A DNA stretch of 64,000 nt from Acetobacterium fimetarium (GCF_014284475.1 NZ_WJBC01000002.1:62001-126000), one strand, 5' to 3'; counted from the stretch's first letter, positions 7,803-16,902 are shown. Translations and numbers: made by a program. Notes: generated by a model from the letters alone, not told the origin.

Positions 7803-8058
7803 CAAGAGACTTTCTATGATTCAGATCGTTTATCTGCTGCCAGACGAAGTCCGGCGGCCTTCCGGCAGCAAGGGGAGAAGCAGAATAACTTTAGTATTTA
7901 TTAAAAACACACGATTTACGCAATATTTTGCAAAAAGACTGGAAATATTATCCCATAAAGGGTACAATGTAAAGGCTTATGGTAGAGGTTCTTTATCAGA
8001 TACACTGATGAAGGCCTTTTCTTTATGATGATAAAAAAAGTGGAGGACCATTTATATA
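7803..8058 (+). promoter_or_regulatory. Structured leader upstream of the ABC-F gene
   Basis: No convincing gene. GCTGCC (about 7837) and GGCAGC (about 7864) can pair near the SDR end. Closer to the ABC-F gene, AAAGGC (7971-7976) and GCCTTT (8014-8019) can enclose an inner ATCAG/CTGAT stem and are followed by a short pyrimidine-rich TCTTT tract. This resembles the attenuator leaders known for several ABC-F genes, but the stem is short and the reading is tentative. A small frame at 7816-8028 has no ribosome-binding site and is not called. Confidence 0.35.
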
Positions 8059-9654
8059 ATGATAACTGTATCTGACTTAAGTTTAAATTTCAGCGGAGCA
8101 AATCTTTTTTCAAACGTTAATATAAAATTCATACCAGGAAACTGCTATGGTGTCATCGGCGCAAACGGGGCCGGCAAGTCGACCTTTTTACGGATTCTAT
8201 CCGGCGAGCTTGAGCCATCAACCGGAAACGTCGCGATTCCTGCTAATATGCGGATGTCTGTTTTAAAACAGGATCACTTTGCCTTCGACGCTTATACTGT
8301 TCTGGACACCATCATCATGGGCAACGAAAGACTTTATTCGGTCATGAAGGAAAAAGACGCGTTGTACATGAAAGAGGATTTTTCGGATGAAGACGGCATC
8401 AAAGCCGGCGAACTTGAAGGCGAATTTGCCGAAATGGGCGGCTGGGAGGCAGAATCCGATGCCTCCCGGATCATTCAGGGTTTGGGTCTTGGTGCGGACA
8501 TTCTTGATGCCAATATGGACTCGCTTTCCGGTAATGAAAAGGTCAAGGTTTTATTGGCCCAGGCGTTGTTTGGCAAACCCGAAATCATTCTGCTTGACGA
8601 ACCGACAAACCACCTCGATATTCAAGCGGTTGAGTGGCTGGAGGAATTCATCATGGATTATGACGGCACCGTCATTGTCGTGTCCCATGACCGTTACTTC
8701 CTGAACAATGTCTGTACACACATCGTCGATATTGACTTTGGCAAGATCCGGGTTTACGTCGGTAACTACGATTTCTGGTATGAATCCAGTCAGCTGATGC
8801 AGCGACTGCTGAAGGATCAGAACAAGAAGAAGGAAGAGAAAGCCAAGGAGCTGCAGAACTTTATCGCCCGCTTCTCCGCCAATAAATCGAAGTCCAAACA
8901 GGCGACATCGCGTAAGAAAATGCTCGATAAACTGGACATCGAGAACATGCCGGCGTCTTCGCGAAAATACCCCTGGGTCGGTTTCCAGATTGATCGCGAA
9001 CCGGGCAAAGAAATTCTATCGGTTGAGCATTTATCAAAAACCGTCGACGGCGTGAAAGTGCTCAATGACGTCAGTTTCCGCGTCAACAAAGGGGACAAGA
9101 TCGCCTTTGTCGCCGACAATGAAATTGCGATGACGACCCTCTTCAAGATTCTGATGGAAGAAATGGAACCGGATGAAGGAAGCTTTAAATGGGGCGTCAG
9201 CACCTCGCAGAGCTACTTCCCCAAAGACAACAGCGAATTTTTCAACGGCTGCACCTTGAACATCTGCGAATGGCTGCAGCAGTATACCGAAGAAATCACC
9301 GAAACCTATATCCGCGGATTCCTCGGCCGGATGCTTTTTTCGGGCGATGATATTTACAAAGAGGTCCAGGTCTTGTCCGGAGGCGAAAAGGTGCGCTGCA
9401 TGCTTTCCAAGATCATGATGTTCGGCTCCAACGTGCTGGTGATGGATCAGCCAACCAACCATTTGGATCTGGAATCCATTACGGCGGTCAACAATGGCCT
9501 GATCGATTTCAAAAGTAATTTGCTTTTCGCCAGCCACGACCATCAGTTTATGCAGACCGTGGCCAACCGGATCATCGAGATCCGCGAAGAAGGTGTCCTG
9601 GATCGTTTGTCAACCTACGACGAGTACATCGAGTATAAAAAAACACTGGCTTAG
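8059..9654 (+). CDS. ABC-F family ATP-binding protein, YkpA/YbiT type
   Basis: 531 residues with two ABC ATPase domains and no membrane segments; ABC-F proteins act on ribosomes. Domain 1 is canonical: Walker A GANGAGKST (about residue 35), signature LSGNEKVKV, Walker B LLDEPTNHLD. The linker (about residues 250-310) is charged and helical. Domain 2 has a degenerate Walker A (FVADNEIAMTT), as I recall for B. subtilis YkpA, an intact LSGGEKVRC signature, and a Walker B that reads VMDQPTNHLD: the catalytic Glu is Gln. SD GTGGAGG precedes the ATG. The product is more likely a housekeeping translation factor than an antibiotic-resistance protein, but this is not settled. Confidence 0.9.
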   Translation: MITVSDLSLNFSGANLFSNVNIKFIPGNCYGVIGANGAGKSTFLRILSGELEPSTGNVAIPANMRMSVLKQDHFAFDAYTVLDTIIMGNERLYSVMKEKDALYMKEDFSDEDGIKAGELEGEFAEMGGWEAESDASRIIQGLGLGADILDANMDSLSGNEKVKVLLAQALFGKPEIILLDEPTNHLDIQAVEWLEEFIMDYDGTVIVVSHDRYFLNNVCTHIVDIDFGKIRVYVGNYDFWYESSQLMQRLLKDQNKKKEEKAKELQNFIARFSANKSKSKQATSRKKMLDKLDIENMPASSRKYPWVGFQIDREPGKEILSVEHLSKTVDGVKVLNDVSFRVNKGDKIAFVADNEIAMTTLFKILMEEMEPDEGSFKWGVSTSQSYFPKDNSEFFNGCTLNICEWLQQYTEEITETYIRGFLGRMLFSGDDIYKEVQVLSGGEKVRCMLSKIMMFGSNVLVMDQPTNHLDLESITAVNNGLIDFKSNLLFASHDHQFMQTVANRIIEIREEGVLDRLSTYDEYIEYKKTLA

Positions 9655-9684
9655 GCTTTTTGCGAAAGTACCGTGAGCTTTGCT

Positions 9685-9774
9685 GCCGGTTTGCGCGAAT
9701 CAATTTGTACACTGTACGGCGGACAGTCTATCGACTGTTCGCCTACACGTTACCAAATTGATTGCGAAACCGAC
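9685..9774. repeat. Palindromic repeat, inner module only (copy E)
   Basis: Matches the inner module of the 210-bp elements without their outer GTACCGAC ends. Arms GAATCAATTTG and CAAATTGATTGCG flank a central hairpin GGCGGACAGTC-TATC-GACTGTTCGCC, one of the best-paired hairpins in the window. TACACTGTACGGCGGACAGT and TTCGCCTACACGTTAC are shared with copies B and C. Confidence 0.8.
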
Positions 9775-9868
9775 ATCAAAGCAATGATTGTTCGTACATT
9801 TTCCGTTGCATCATTATCGAGCAGACTTTTCTGCGAAAAGAGAAAAGTCAAAAATAAATTTTACCAGC

Positions 9869-9896
9869 AAAAGGCAGTCCGCGGACTGCCTTTTTT
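9869..9896. terminator. Bidirectional intrinsic terminator
   Basis: AAGGCAGTCCG/CGGACTGCCTT (9871-9892) is a perfect palindrome with A on the left and six T on the right. It serves the ABC-F gene on the plus strand and the DUF2769 gene on the minus strand, whose stop codon overlaps the T run. Confidence 0.85.
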
Positions 9897-10185
9897 ATAG
9901 GGTCGGTTTTCCGCCTTCGATGATGCAGAAAAAGTCCTTATCCAAATCGAATTCACGGAATAATTCGCAATCTTCACAGAGGCAGCCTCTCTTTTCTTCA
10001 ATGCAGCGACTGGTTTCATCGAAAGCGCAAAACATTATTTCAGCATGGCGCTTTTCTTCGACTGAGCCAATTATCAAACCGATATTCTCGGGCACTGATT
10101 TAACTTTGCAAAAGAAATTGTAACTCGGACACTTCATACACAGACATTTCTTCAAATTTTCCTTGGTTTTTGGTATGACTGACAT
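9895..10185 (-). CDS. Cysteine-rich DUF2769-like protein
   Basis: 96 residues from the ATG at 10185, which follows AAAGGAGG; an upstream frame extension to 10215 includes that site and is rejected. Cysteines are clustered in CLCMKCPSYNFFCK near the N-terminus and in CLCEDCELFREFDLDKDFFC near the C-terminus, plus FCAFDETSRCIEEKRGC between. This spacing is that of DUF2769 proteins of anaerobes and suggests metal or Fe-S binding. The function is unknown. Confidence 0.75.
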   Translation of the reverse strand: MSVIPKTKENLKKCLCMKCPSYNFFCKVKSVPENIGLIIGSVEEKRHAEIMFCAFDETSRCIEEKRGCLCEDCELFREFDLDKDFFCIIEGGKPTL

Positions 10186-10326
10186 ATTCAGACCTCCTTT
10201 AGAATCAAAATGCAAACAAATCTGTTTGAAATATTTCTACCCCATTCAGCCCCTGATTAACCTGAAAAATGAAAATGAATGACAGTGGGCTGATGATCCG
10301 GATCATCAGGCATTATTCTGGCCCGG

Positions 10327-11553
10327 TCAGCTTTTTTCGAAAAAAGAAACAAAAACGATCAGCATCAGAACACTGGTGATTACGCCACAGATCAGGAAAC
10401 CCATGCCGGCTCCGAAATTTTCGGTGATTGCGCCGGCGATGAGATTCCCGATGGGGGTTGTTCCGAGCAGAGAAAAAGAATAAATACTCATGATTCTTCC
10501 TCTGAATGCGTCACTTGTGTTAAGTTGCAGGGTAAGGTTGGCGGTTGACAGGAAAACGATCGTCAGAAAGCCAATCATGATAAGCAGTGCGACCGTTAAT
10601 GCCAGCGAGTGAACGAAGTTGAGTGAGACAAACAGCAGTGAGTCCAGAAAGGCACAGGTAAACAGCCTTCGCATATGGTTGCCTTCTTTGCCTCCGGATG
10701 CAATCAGAAACGATCCAACGAGCGAGCCGATGCCCAGTGCTGACATCAGTATCCCGTATCCGCCGACACTTTGTTTTAGAACATCGACCGCATAGATTGG
10801 AATAATCACATAAAAATTCATCAAAAAGGTGCTGAGTATAAACAGCGCCAAGACGGTGCTTAACATCGTTGGCGAGCGTCGAATATGGATAAACCCTTTG
10901 TAAATTTCGGACAGTACTTTTTCTTGATCACGCCGGATGGCGGGATTTTTTATGCGGATTCGTTGGATCAAAATGATCGCGGGCAGGAAACTGATGCCGT
11001 TCAATAGGAATAAAAAACTGGGATGAAGCTGAGTCAGCAGCAGCGCGGCTAAAGCCGGGCCAATTATTTTGGCGCTGTTGAAGACCACCATATTGAGACC
11101 AATGGCGCTGCGAAGCTCATTTTTGGGCACGATTTCCGGGACGAAAGACTGGCGGGCGGGTGTATCGACGGCATTAATCAACCCGGAAAGCACCGATAAG
11201 GCAAAGATTTCCCAATAGGCGTGATGACCGAAAAATACGATCAGTGACAAGAGCAGGGCCTGAATCATTGCGGCGGTCTGGGCAAAAACAATAATCTGTT
11301 TTCGGGGATAGCGGTCGACCAAAACACCGGCAAAAAGCGAAAAAAACAGGACCGGTCCAAACTGGGCAACGCCAAGTAATCCCAACAACAGCGCGGATTT
11401 TGTGATGGTGTAAACAAACCATTGCAGCGCGGTGATTTGAATCCATGTTCCCACCAGGGAAATGGATTGACCAAACCAAAAGTATCGAAAATCGCGGTAC
11501 TTCAAAGCGGGGAAAGAATTTTTGAGATCAGTTCTTAATATCGTATTTTTCAT
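10327..11553 (-). CDS. Major facilitator superfamily efflux transporter
   Basis: 408 residues with about 12 hydrophobic segments. FRYFWFGQSISLVGTWIQITALQWFVY at the N-terminus and GVLVDRYPRKQIIV (MFS loop 2-3 motif) match the EntS/MFS_3 drug or siderophore exporter group. The start at 11553 is placed nine bases after GGAGG; a TTG at 11562 touches the ribosome-binding site. It stands alone between the DUF2769 gene and a 425-base intergenic stretch. The substrate is unknown. Confidence 0.85.
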   Translation of the reverse strand: MKNTILRTDLKNSFPALKYRDFRYFWFGQSISLVGTWIQITALQWFVYTITKSALLLGLLGVAQFGPVLFFSLFAGVLVDRYPRKQIIVFAQTAAMIQALLLSLIVFFGHHAYWEIFALSVLSGLINAVDTPARQSFVPEIVPKNELRSAIGLNMVVFNSAKIIGPALAALLLTQLHPSFLFLLNGISFLPAIILIQRIRIKNPAIRRDQEKVLSEIYKGFIHIRRSPTMLSTVLALFILSTFLMNFYVIIPIYAVDVLKQSVGGYGILMSALGIGSLVGSFLIASGGKEGNHMRRLFTCAFLDSLLFVSLNFVHSLALTVALLIMIGFLTIVFLSTANLTLQLNTSDAFRGRIMSIYSFSLLGTTPIGNLIAGAITENFGAGMGFLICGVITSVLMLIVFVSFFEKS

Positions 11554-11978
11554 CTTCGCCAACCTCCGTTGCTATTAGTTTACCCAGTTTGGGGTATAAA
11601 TAAAAGCAGTCAATGACAAAATCGAAAAGCAATCAGATTCATCAAGACAGCCGACTTAGTTGATAATGACTTGATCAGGAAAGCGTTTGAATAAGTGTGA
11701 AAATGTTTTCTGATACGCTAAGCATGAAAATAATTTCACTATTGCATTTTGCTTGATTTAGTCATTACAATGTACTCAAATAGCATTTGAAGATCGATCA
11801 ATTCATTGATTCAGACATGCACCAAGCATCCGCTGCTCTTTAAGACCCTGAATTTTTATACGTTCCTGAAAGGTATCTGTTGATTCCTTATTTATATTGG
11901 GAAGCCGAATGCATCATTTTTGTACATCCGGTACTTTTAATTTTTCTATTCAATATTATATTGCTTTAGGAGGTAAAT
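11554..11978. promoter_or_regulatory. Intergenic region with probable FGGY kinase promoter and dyad operator
   Basis: No gene is seen. TTGCAT (11742-11747), 18-base spacer and TACAAT (11766-11771) form a candidate promoter. Twenty-three bases later CGATCAA-TTCA-TTGATTC (11795-11812) repeats the dyad found downstream of the SDR promoter at 6980-6997. A leader of about 200 bases then runs to the kinase; AGGAGG at 11969-11974 is its ribosome-binding site. Confidence 0.55.
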
Positions 11979-13532
11979 ATGATGACGAAACCCTGTTTTA
12001 TCGGATTTGATTGCGGAACAATGGGAACAAAAGTGGCATTATACGACGTCGACGGGATCTGTCTGGCAGAAGCTTTCGCGGAAAATGAATTCTCGTATCC
12101 TCATCCCGGCTGGGTGGAAATGAATGCAATGAAGTATTTTGAAAACATTGTAAACGGTATCACTGAATGCCTGCAAAAGTCAGGTGTGCCAGGTGAAGCG
12201 GTCAAGGGAATATCTTCCAGCGGGATTGTCGACGGAACCGTTCCCGTCGACGAGGATTTTAATCCGGTCGGGCCGTTTATTCCTTATCTCGATATGCGTG
12301 CCCAGGAAGAGGCGGCTCAAATCCGAGAAAACTGCGAACCCATCTGGGTACAGGAAAGCGGAAAAACCGGGATCGGCCCGGACTGTGTACCGATGGTCAT
12401 GCGATGGCTTTACAAGAATAAAATACCATATGTCGAAAAAGCAAAAAAATTCGTAAATATTTCGCCATTCGTTACCGGAAAACTTGGTGGATTCAAAGCC
12501 AAAGACGCGTACATCGATTGGTCGATGGCTTCAGGGTGGCTCGTTGGGTTTGATCTCGAAAAAAATACCTGGTCCGAACGCCAGTTTAAAATGTTTGAAG
12601 TGCCAACTGATATCCTGCCAAAAATTGTTGCGCCGTGGGAAGTGGTCGGTGGTGTTTGCGAAGAAGTAGCACGACGGACCGGATTGAAGGCGGGTACGCC
12701 GCTTGTCGCCGGCGCTGGCGACCTGATGGTTTCAACGCTGGGAGCTGGCGTTGTCGGACCCGGACAGGCATTTGACGTCGCTGGCACCGCATCAATCATG
12801 ACCTTTATCACGACCGATATTCAGGCCGCCGTCAACAATAAAGTACTGGTGACAAGCAAACATATATTTCCGGATGAACTGTGTCTCTGGGGCTGTCTGT
12901 CATCCGGCGGATTTTCCCGCGGCTGGTATCGCGACGGCATCTTGAACTTAAAAGGAATTTCACCCGCCTATCCGATGATGGACGCGCTCGCTGATGCGGT
13001 CCCTCCCGGAGCACTCAACCTGCTTTTTGCCCCCTATCTTACCGGTACGATGACACCTTCCTGGCCGGATGCCAAAGGAACCTTTATGGGATTAACGCCC
13101 AGCCACAATCAGGCCCATTTGTGGCGTTCGATGATGGAATCGGTGGCCTATGAATACCTGCTTTTCCTCAAATCATTAGAAGAACAGGGCGTCTATTATG
13201 ATCGTGTTATTGGCGTTGGCGGTGGCGCAAAATCGCCGATATGGAATCAGATCAAATCCGATATGCTCAACGTACCGTATACCCTGATTTCCACTCAGGA
13301 TACCGGCGCTTTAGGAAATTGCGTGATTGCCGCTCACGGAACCGGCTATGTGTCCGATATGATCCAGACGGTTAAAAAATGGTCACAGGAAACCCGTACC
13401 TTTACACCGAGAGCGGAATACAATGATTTCTATAATCAAGTTTTCGAAGTGCGTCAGGAAATTTTCAATGGACCGCTCGATGAGATCTTTAAACTCTGGT
13501 CAAAGATCGAGACCATTCAACCGCCGAAATAA
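11979..13532 (+). CDS. FGGY-family carbohydrate kinase
   Basis: 517 residues, the normal length of FGGY kinases. The N-terminal phosphate loop GFDCGTMGTKVALYD and the C-terminal GVGGGAKSPIWNQIKSDML segment are the two ATPase-core motifs; the GTASIMT region lies between. Such enzymes phosphorylate pentoses, polyols or glycerol. The sequence does not let me choose the sugar; xylulokinase-like is the nearest impression. No transporter or isomerase adjoins it. The upstream dyad is shared with the SDR gene at 7044. A terminator follows. Confidence 0.85.
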   Translation: MMTKPCFIGFDCGTMGTKVALYDVDGICLAEAFAENEFSYPHPGWVEMNAMKYFENIVNGITECLQKSGVPGEAVKGISSSGIVDGTVPVDEDFNPVGPFIPYLDMRAQEEAAQIRENCEPIWVQESGKTGIGPDCVPMVMRWLYKNKIPYVEKAKKFVNISPFVTGKLGGFKAKDAYIDWSMASGWLVGFDLEKNTWSERQFKMFEVPTDILPKIVAPWEVVGGVCEEVARRTGLKAGTPLVAGAGDLMVSTLGAGVVGPGQAFDVAGTASIMTFITTDIQAAVNNKVLVTSKHIFPDELCLWGCLSSGGFSRGWYRDGILNLKGISPAYPMMDALADAVPPGALNLLFAPYLTGTMTPSWPDAKGTFMGLTPSHNQAHLWRSMMESVAYEYLLFLKSLEEQGVYYDRVIGVGGGAKSPIWNQIKSDMLNVPYTLISTQDTGALGNCVIAAHGTGYVSDMIQTVKKWSQETRTFTPRAEYNDFYNQVFEVRQEIFNGPLDEIFKLWSKIETIQPPK

Positions 13533-13561
13533 GCAGCATCAGTTTTAATCCTTGTTTTTTC

Positions 13562-13590
13562 AAGAGCATCGCATTGCGATGCTCTTTTAA
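13562..13590 (+). terminator. Intrinsic terminator after the FGGY kinase
   Basis: AAGAGCATCGCA, one-base centre, TGCGATGCTCTT (12-bp arms, 13562-13586) leading into T. Confidence 0.85.
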
Positions 13591-13807
13591 AGTTAACGCC
13601 AGTTATCAAAAAAATAAAGCGGATGGCTGAATTCAGTTTGTTTTACTGAAAAGATAAATTAAGTCAAAAAAATGGCATACTTACTTTTATTAGTGGCAAT
13701 AAAATGATATAATACAATCATCCATTAAAAACGTTTATCATAGAAAAATGAGGAACCGGCGTGATCAAAACGAAAAAAATCACAACCGGCTTCAGGAGGA
13801 ACAGATC

Positions 13808-15016
13808 ATGTTTATCGCAAGACAGCCTATTTTTAACACAGAAATTGAAGTGATTGGATATGAATTGCTCTATCGTTCCGGCAATCAGTCACAAGAATAC
13901 GATGGTGTTTCGTCCGAAGAATCAACGGCGTCGGTTATTATCGGATTGTTTGAAGCCGGCTTGGATAATATCATCGAAGACAAATATGCCTTTATCAATT
14001 TCGATGGTAACTTTATTCATACCGATGCGCTGGAACTGATAGAACCGGATCGCCTGATCGTCGAAATGCTGGAAGATGTCGAAGTGGACGATTTGCTGAC
14101 GGATCGTTTAAAGGAAGTCAAGCATAAGGGCTATCGCATTGCGTTGGACGATTTCCGGGAAAGTTATAACGATTATCCGCTTACGGAATATGCGGACATC
14201 ATAAAATATGATCTGCTGGCGACTCCGTTAACAACGATCGCAATCGATGTCGACAAGGCGCTGCTGAATAAAAAAACGATATTGGCGGAAAAAGTGGAAA
14301 CGGAAGAGGATTTCCTGATGGCTAAGGAAATGGGATTTCAGTTGTTTCAGGGCTATTTTTTCTGCAAACCGCACATCGCTGGCAAATCATTTGATAAATC
14401 CGCTTCTAAAGGTCAGTATATTCGGATCATCGCCGAGCTGAAAAAGGACGAACCGTCATTTGAAATGCTATCGGAAATTGTTGAGCAGGACGTCACGTTG
14501 GCCTACCGATTTTTGCGCGTGGTCAGTTTTCGAAAAGGCAGTGATTTGGTCTATTCGATCAAAAGCGCCTTAACCTATATGGGCCTCAATGAAATCGAGC
14601 GCTGGATCAATATCCTGATGCTCCAGGATTTGGGAAAATCGAAACCGAAGGAATTGATGAAAATATCGCTGATTCGCAGCAGCTTTTCGGAATCGCTTGC
14701 CGAGCATTTAGGACTCAATGGCCTGGCCCATGAAGCGTCTTTGATGGGACTGCTCAGTGTCTTGGATGCGATGCTGGATCAAAGCATGGAGGAAGCACTC
14801 GATGGCATCGCACTGCCGGATTCCATCCTGGCAGCGTTGATTGATCATGAAGGCATTTTGTTACCGGTTTACGAATTGCAGATTGCCTACGAAACCGCCG
14901 ATTGGTCGACCGTCGACGCGATTTCAAAGCAATTCAGTATTGATGCCGATCAATTATTTGAAGAATATATGATCGCGCTGGAATGGGCGAATGATGTCGT
15001 TGGCAAGATCGCATGA
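13808..15016 (+). CDS. EAL-HDOD domain protein (YuxH/CdgJ type)
   Basis: 402 residues from the ATG at 13808, which follows AGGAGG with good spacing; the frame is open further upstream but the conserved start FIARQPIFNTEIEVIGYELLYR is here. The N-terminal half is an EAL-like fold with the signature altered to YELLYR and the loop DDFGTGY changed to DDFRESY, so cyclic-di-GMP hydrolysis is doubtful; the late AEKVET and FQGYFF motifs remain. The C-terminal half (from about residue 200) is an HDOD domain. Proteins of this type modulate motility or signalling. No signalling neighbour is adjacent. Confidence 0.88.
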   Translation: MFIARQPIFNTEIEVIGYELLYRSGNQSQEYDGVSSEESTASVIIGLFEAGLDNIIEDKYAFINFDGNFIHTDALELIEPDRLIVEMLEDVEVDDLLTDRLKEVKHKGYRIALDDFRESYNDYPLTEYADIIKYDLLATPLTTIAIDVDKALLNKKTILAEKVETEEDFLMAKEMGFQLFQGYFFCKPHIAGKSFDKSASKGQYIRIIAELKKDEPSFEMLSEIVEQDVTLAYRFLRVVSFRKGSDLVYSIKSALTYMGLNEIERWINILMLQDLGKSKPKELMKISLIRSSFSESLAEHLGLNGLAHEASLMGLLSVLDAMLDQSMEEALDGIALPDSILAALIDHEGILLPVYELQIAYETADWSTVDAISKQFSIDADQLFEEYMIALEWANDVVGKIA

Positions 15017-15102
15017 ATTTGTGTAATGAGATTTCGCGTTGACTGGCTGCAAAGCGCACGGCAGTAGCGTGATGCTCCGACAAGAAAAAAGGAGAAAAAG
15101 AG

Positions 15103-15969
15103 ATGATTTTTTTTATAATAATTTTCGTTGTTGGCCTTGCCGTATTTTTTGCAGGCATCCGCATCGTCAGACCGACGAGCCGCGGACTGATTGAGACCTT
15201 GGGGAAGTACTCGAAATTTGCCGAACCGGGTTTTCATTGGATCCTGATTGGGGTGCAAAAAATTTATGTGGTCAACATAACGGAACAGATGTTTAATGCG
15301 GAACCGCAGGTCATCATCACCAATGACAATCTTAATGCCACGGTTGATGCACAAATTTATTTTAGAGTTAAATCGGATGAAGAAAGCGTCAAGAATTCTG
15401 TCTACAATGTCAATGATTATAAAATGCAGATTGTCAATCTTGCCAGAACCACGTTGCGTAATATTATTGGTACCATGACCTTGAAATCGGCGAACAGCGA
15501 GCGCAGCATCATCAACACGGATTTACTTGTGACATTGAAAGAAGAAACGGATAAATGGGGTATTGATATTGTTCGCGCTGAACTGCGGGAGATTGATCCG
15601 CCGCAGGATGTTCAGGAAACGATGAACAAGGTCGTTAAAGCGGAAAATGAAAAAGTTGCTGCGATTGATTTTGCAACGGCGACGGAAACCACCGCTGATG
15701 GGGTTAAACGGGCGGAAATAAAGAAAGCAGAAGGCATCAAGCAGGCGCGAATTCTGGCGGCCGAAGGCGAAGCCCAAGCCATTCAGCTCGTGAATGAAGC
15801 GGCCGATCGGTATTTCATTGGCAACGCGCAAGTGTTAAAAAAATTGCAGACGACAGAAATTGCGCTGAAGAACAATGCCAAAGTTGTCGTGCCGGCAAAT
15901 ACGGAATTAATCAATGTGATCGGAGAAATGTCCGGCGTCTTACCGCTTGAAAGATTAAAAGCGGACTGA
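15103..15969 (+). CDS. SPFH/band 7 (stomatin-like) membrane protein
   Basis: 288 residues. An N-terminal membrane segment (about residues 1-20, FFIIIFVVGLAVFFAGI) is followed by the SPFH domain (GLIETLGKYSKFAEPGFHWIL) and a charged coiled-coil region rich in Ala and Glu (KAEGIKQARILAAEGEAQA). This is the stomatin/HflK-like scaffold family that organises membrane microdomains. No NfeD partner or protease adjoins it, unlike many stomatin operons. SD AAGGAG precedes the ATG. Confidence 0.9.
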   Translation: MIFFIIIFVVGLAVFFAGIRIVRPTSRGLIETLGKYSKFAEPGFHWILIGVQKIYVVNITEQMFNAEPQVIITNDNLNATVDAQIYFRVKSDEESVKNSVYNVNDYKMQIVNLARTTLRNIIGTMTLKSANSERSIINTDLLVTLKEETDKWGIDIVRAELREIDPPQDVQETMNKVVKAENEKVAAIDFATATETTADGVKRAEIKKAEGIKQARILAAEGEAQAIQLVNEAADRYFIGNAQVLKKLQTTEIALKNNAKVVVPANTELINVIGEMSGVLPLERLKAD

Positions 15970-16018
15970 GCTAATTGAAGAAGATCGCGGGGCGACGCTT
16001 AGTTTGTCGACAACCTGC

Positions 16019-16681
16019 TTACTCTTTATCTTTTTTTAGCTGGCGGAGGTTTTTAACCATCATGCCAAACGTTTCATGCTCAACCAGGGTCGGATCAAAG
16101 CGCATTATTCTGAAAGTTGCTTGAATACACAGGCCAATGGCAAAAGCCGAAAGCACGGTACCGAGACCAACCATGCCGCCCAGCAGTCCGCCGATAATGA
16201 CGACGCTGACTTCCAGGAGAATACGGCAAAAGCCAACCGGAAGATTGGTTTTACGGGTGACTGCGACCATCAGGCTATCCCGGGGACCGGCCCCGAAGGC
16301 TGAGGAAATATAGAAGTAAGTTCCCAGTGAAATGATGAAAAGGCCGATGATCATCACGAGCGCACCAAGCCAGAAATTGTGGATCAGCGGAATCAGATTC
16401 AAATTGAGAATGAGATCCATAAAGAAGCCGATCATAAACATATTGAAGATGGTTCCCAAACCGATTTTTTCGCCGAGCAGGCAGACGATGGCAACGATAA
16501 TGGCACCAACGACGGTATTGACCAAACCGATGCTTACCCCCAGAGTCTGACTGATGCCGCTATGAAGGACTTCCCAAGGGGCATAGCCAACATTCGCCTT
16601 CATCGTGACAATGATTCCCAACCCGTAAAGAAACAGCCCAAAGTTGAGCTTTAAAAAGCGGACGATATATGTTTTCATCAT
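16019..16681 (-). CDS. YczE/YyaS/YitT-family membrane protein
   Basis: 220 residues from the ATG at 16681 (AAAGGAG upstream); tandem ATGs at 16681 and 16678 make the exact start uncertain. Five to six hydrophobic segments, with ANVGYAPWEVLHSGISQTLGVSIG and FGAGPRDSLMVAVTR, are hallmarks of the YczE group. The family is uncharacterised apart from a link of B. subtilis YczE to surfactin production. Divergent from the flavoprotein gene downstream. Confidence 0.82.
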   Translation of the reverse strand: MMKTYIVRFLKLNFGLFLYGLGIIVTMKANVGYAPWEVLHSGISQTLGVSIGLVNTVVGAIIVAIVCLLGEKIGLGTIFNMFMIGFFMDLILNLNLIPLIHNFWLGALVMIIGLFIISLGTYFYISSAFGAGPRDSLMVAVTRKTNLPVGFCRILLEVSVVIIGGLLGGMVGLGTVLSAFAIGLCIQATFRIMRFDPTLVEHETFGMMVKNLRQLKKDKE

Positions 16682-16873
16682 GGACTCCTTTTGTGTGAAC
16701 ACCATCATTTTGAAACTGCCCAGAAAAAAAAGTCAGTAAAATATTTTTCTTGTCTTTGGCAATAATGAAAACAGTATAACACAAAATGAAAGTGAGAAAA
16801 AGATCAAATGATATTCAGGGATCGCAATAACGAAGCGACTGGTTAAAAAACCGCTCGGGGATTCAGCGGATGA

Positions 16874-16902
16874 TGTTTGTTTAGTCGAGATTGTGCTATA
16901 CT
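16874..16902 (+). promoter_or_regulatory. Probable extended -10 promoter for the flavoprotein gene
   Basis: TGCTATACT (16894-16902) is an extended -10 element; the -35 region (TGTTTG, 16874-16879) is weak. The minus-strand yczE promoter is probably nearby (AGTATA at 16773-16778 read in reverse), so the 180-base gap holds divergent promoters. Confidence 0.45.

Noticed and set aside
7816-8028. 70-codon frame between the SDR and ABC-F genes
   Set aside because: No ribosome-binding site, no recognisable domain, and it covers the likely leader hairpins.
12410-12811. Long minus-strand frame inside the FGGY kinase gene
   Set aside because: Antisense shadow of a well-conserved gene without ribosome-binding site.
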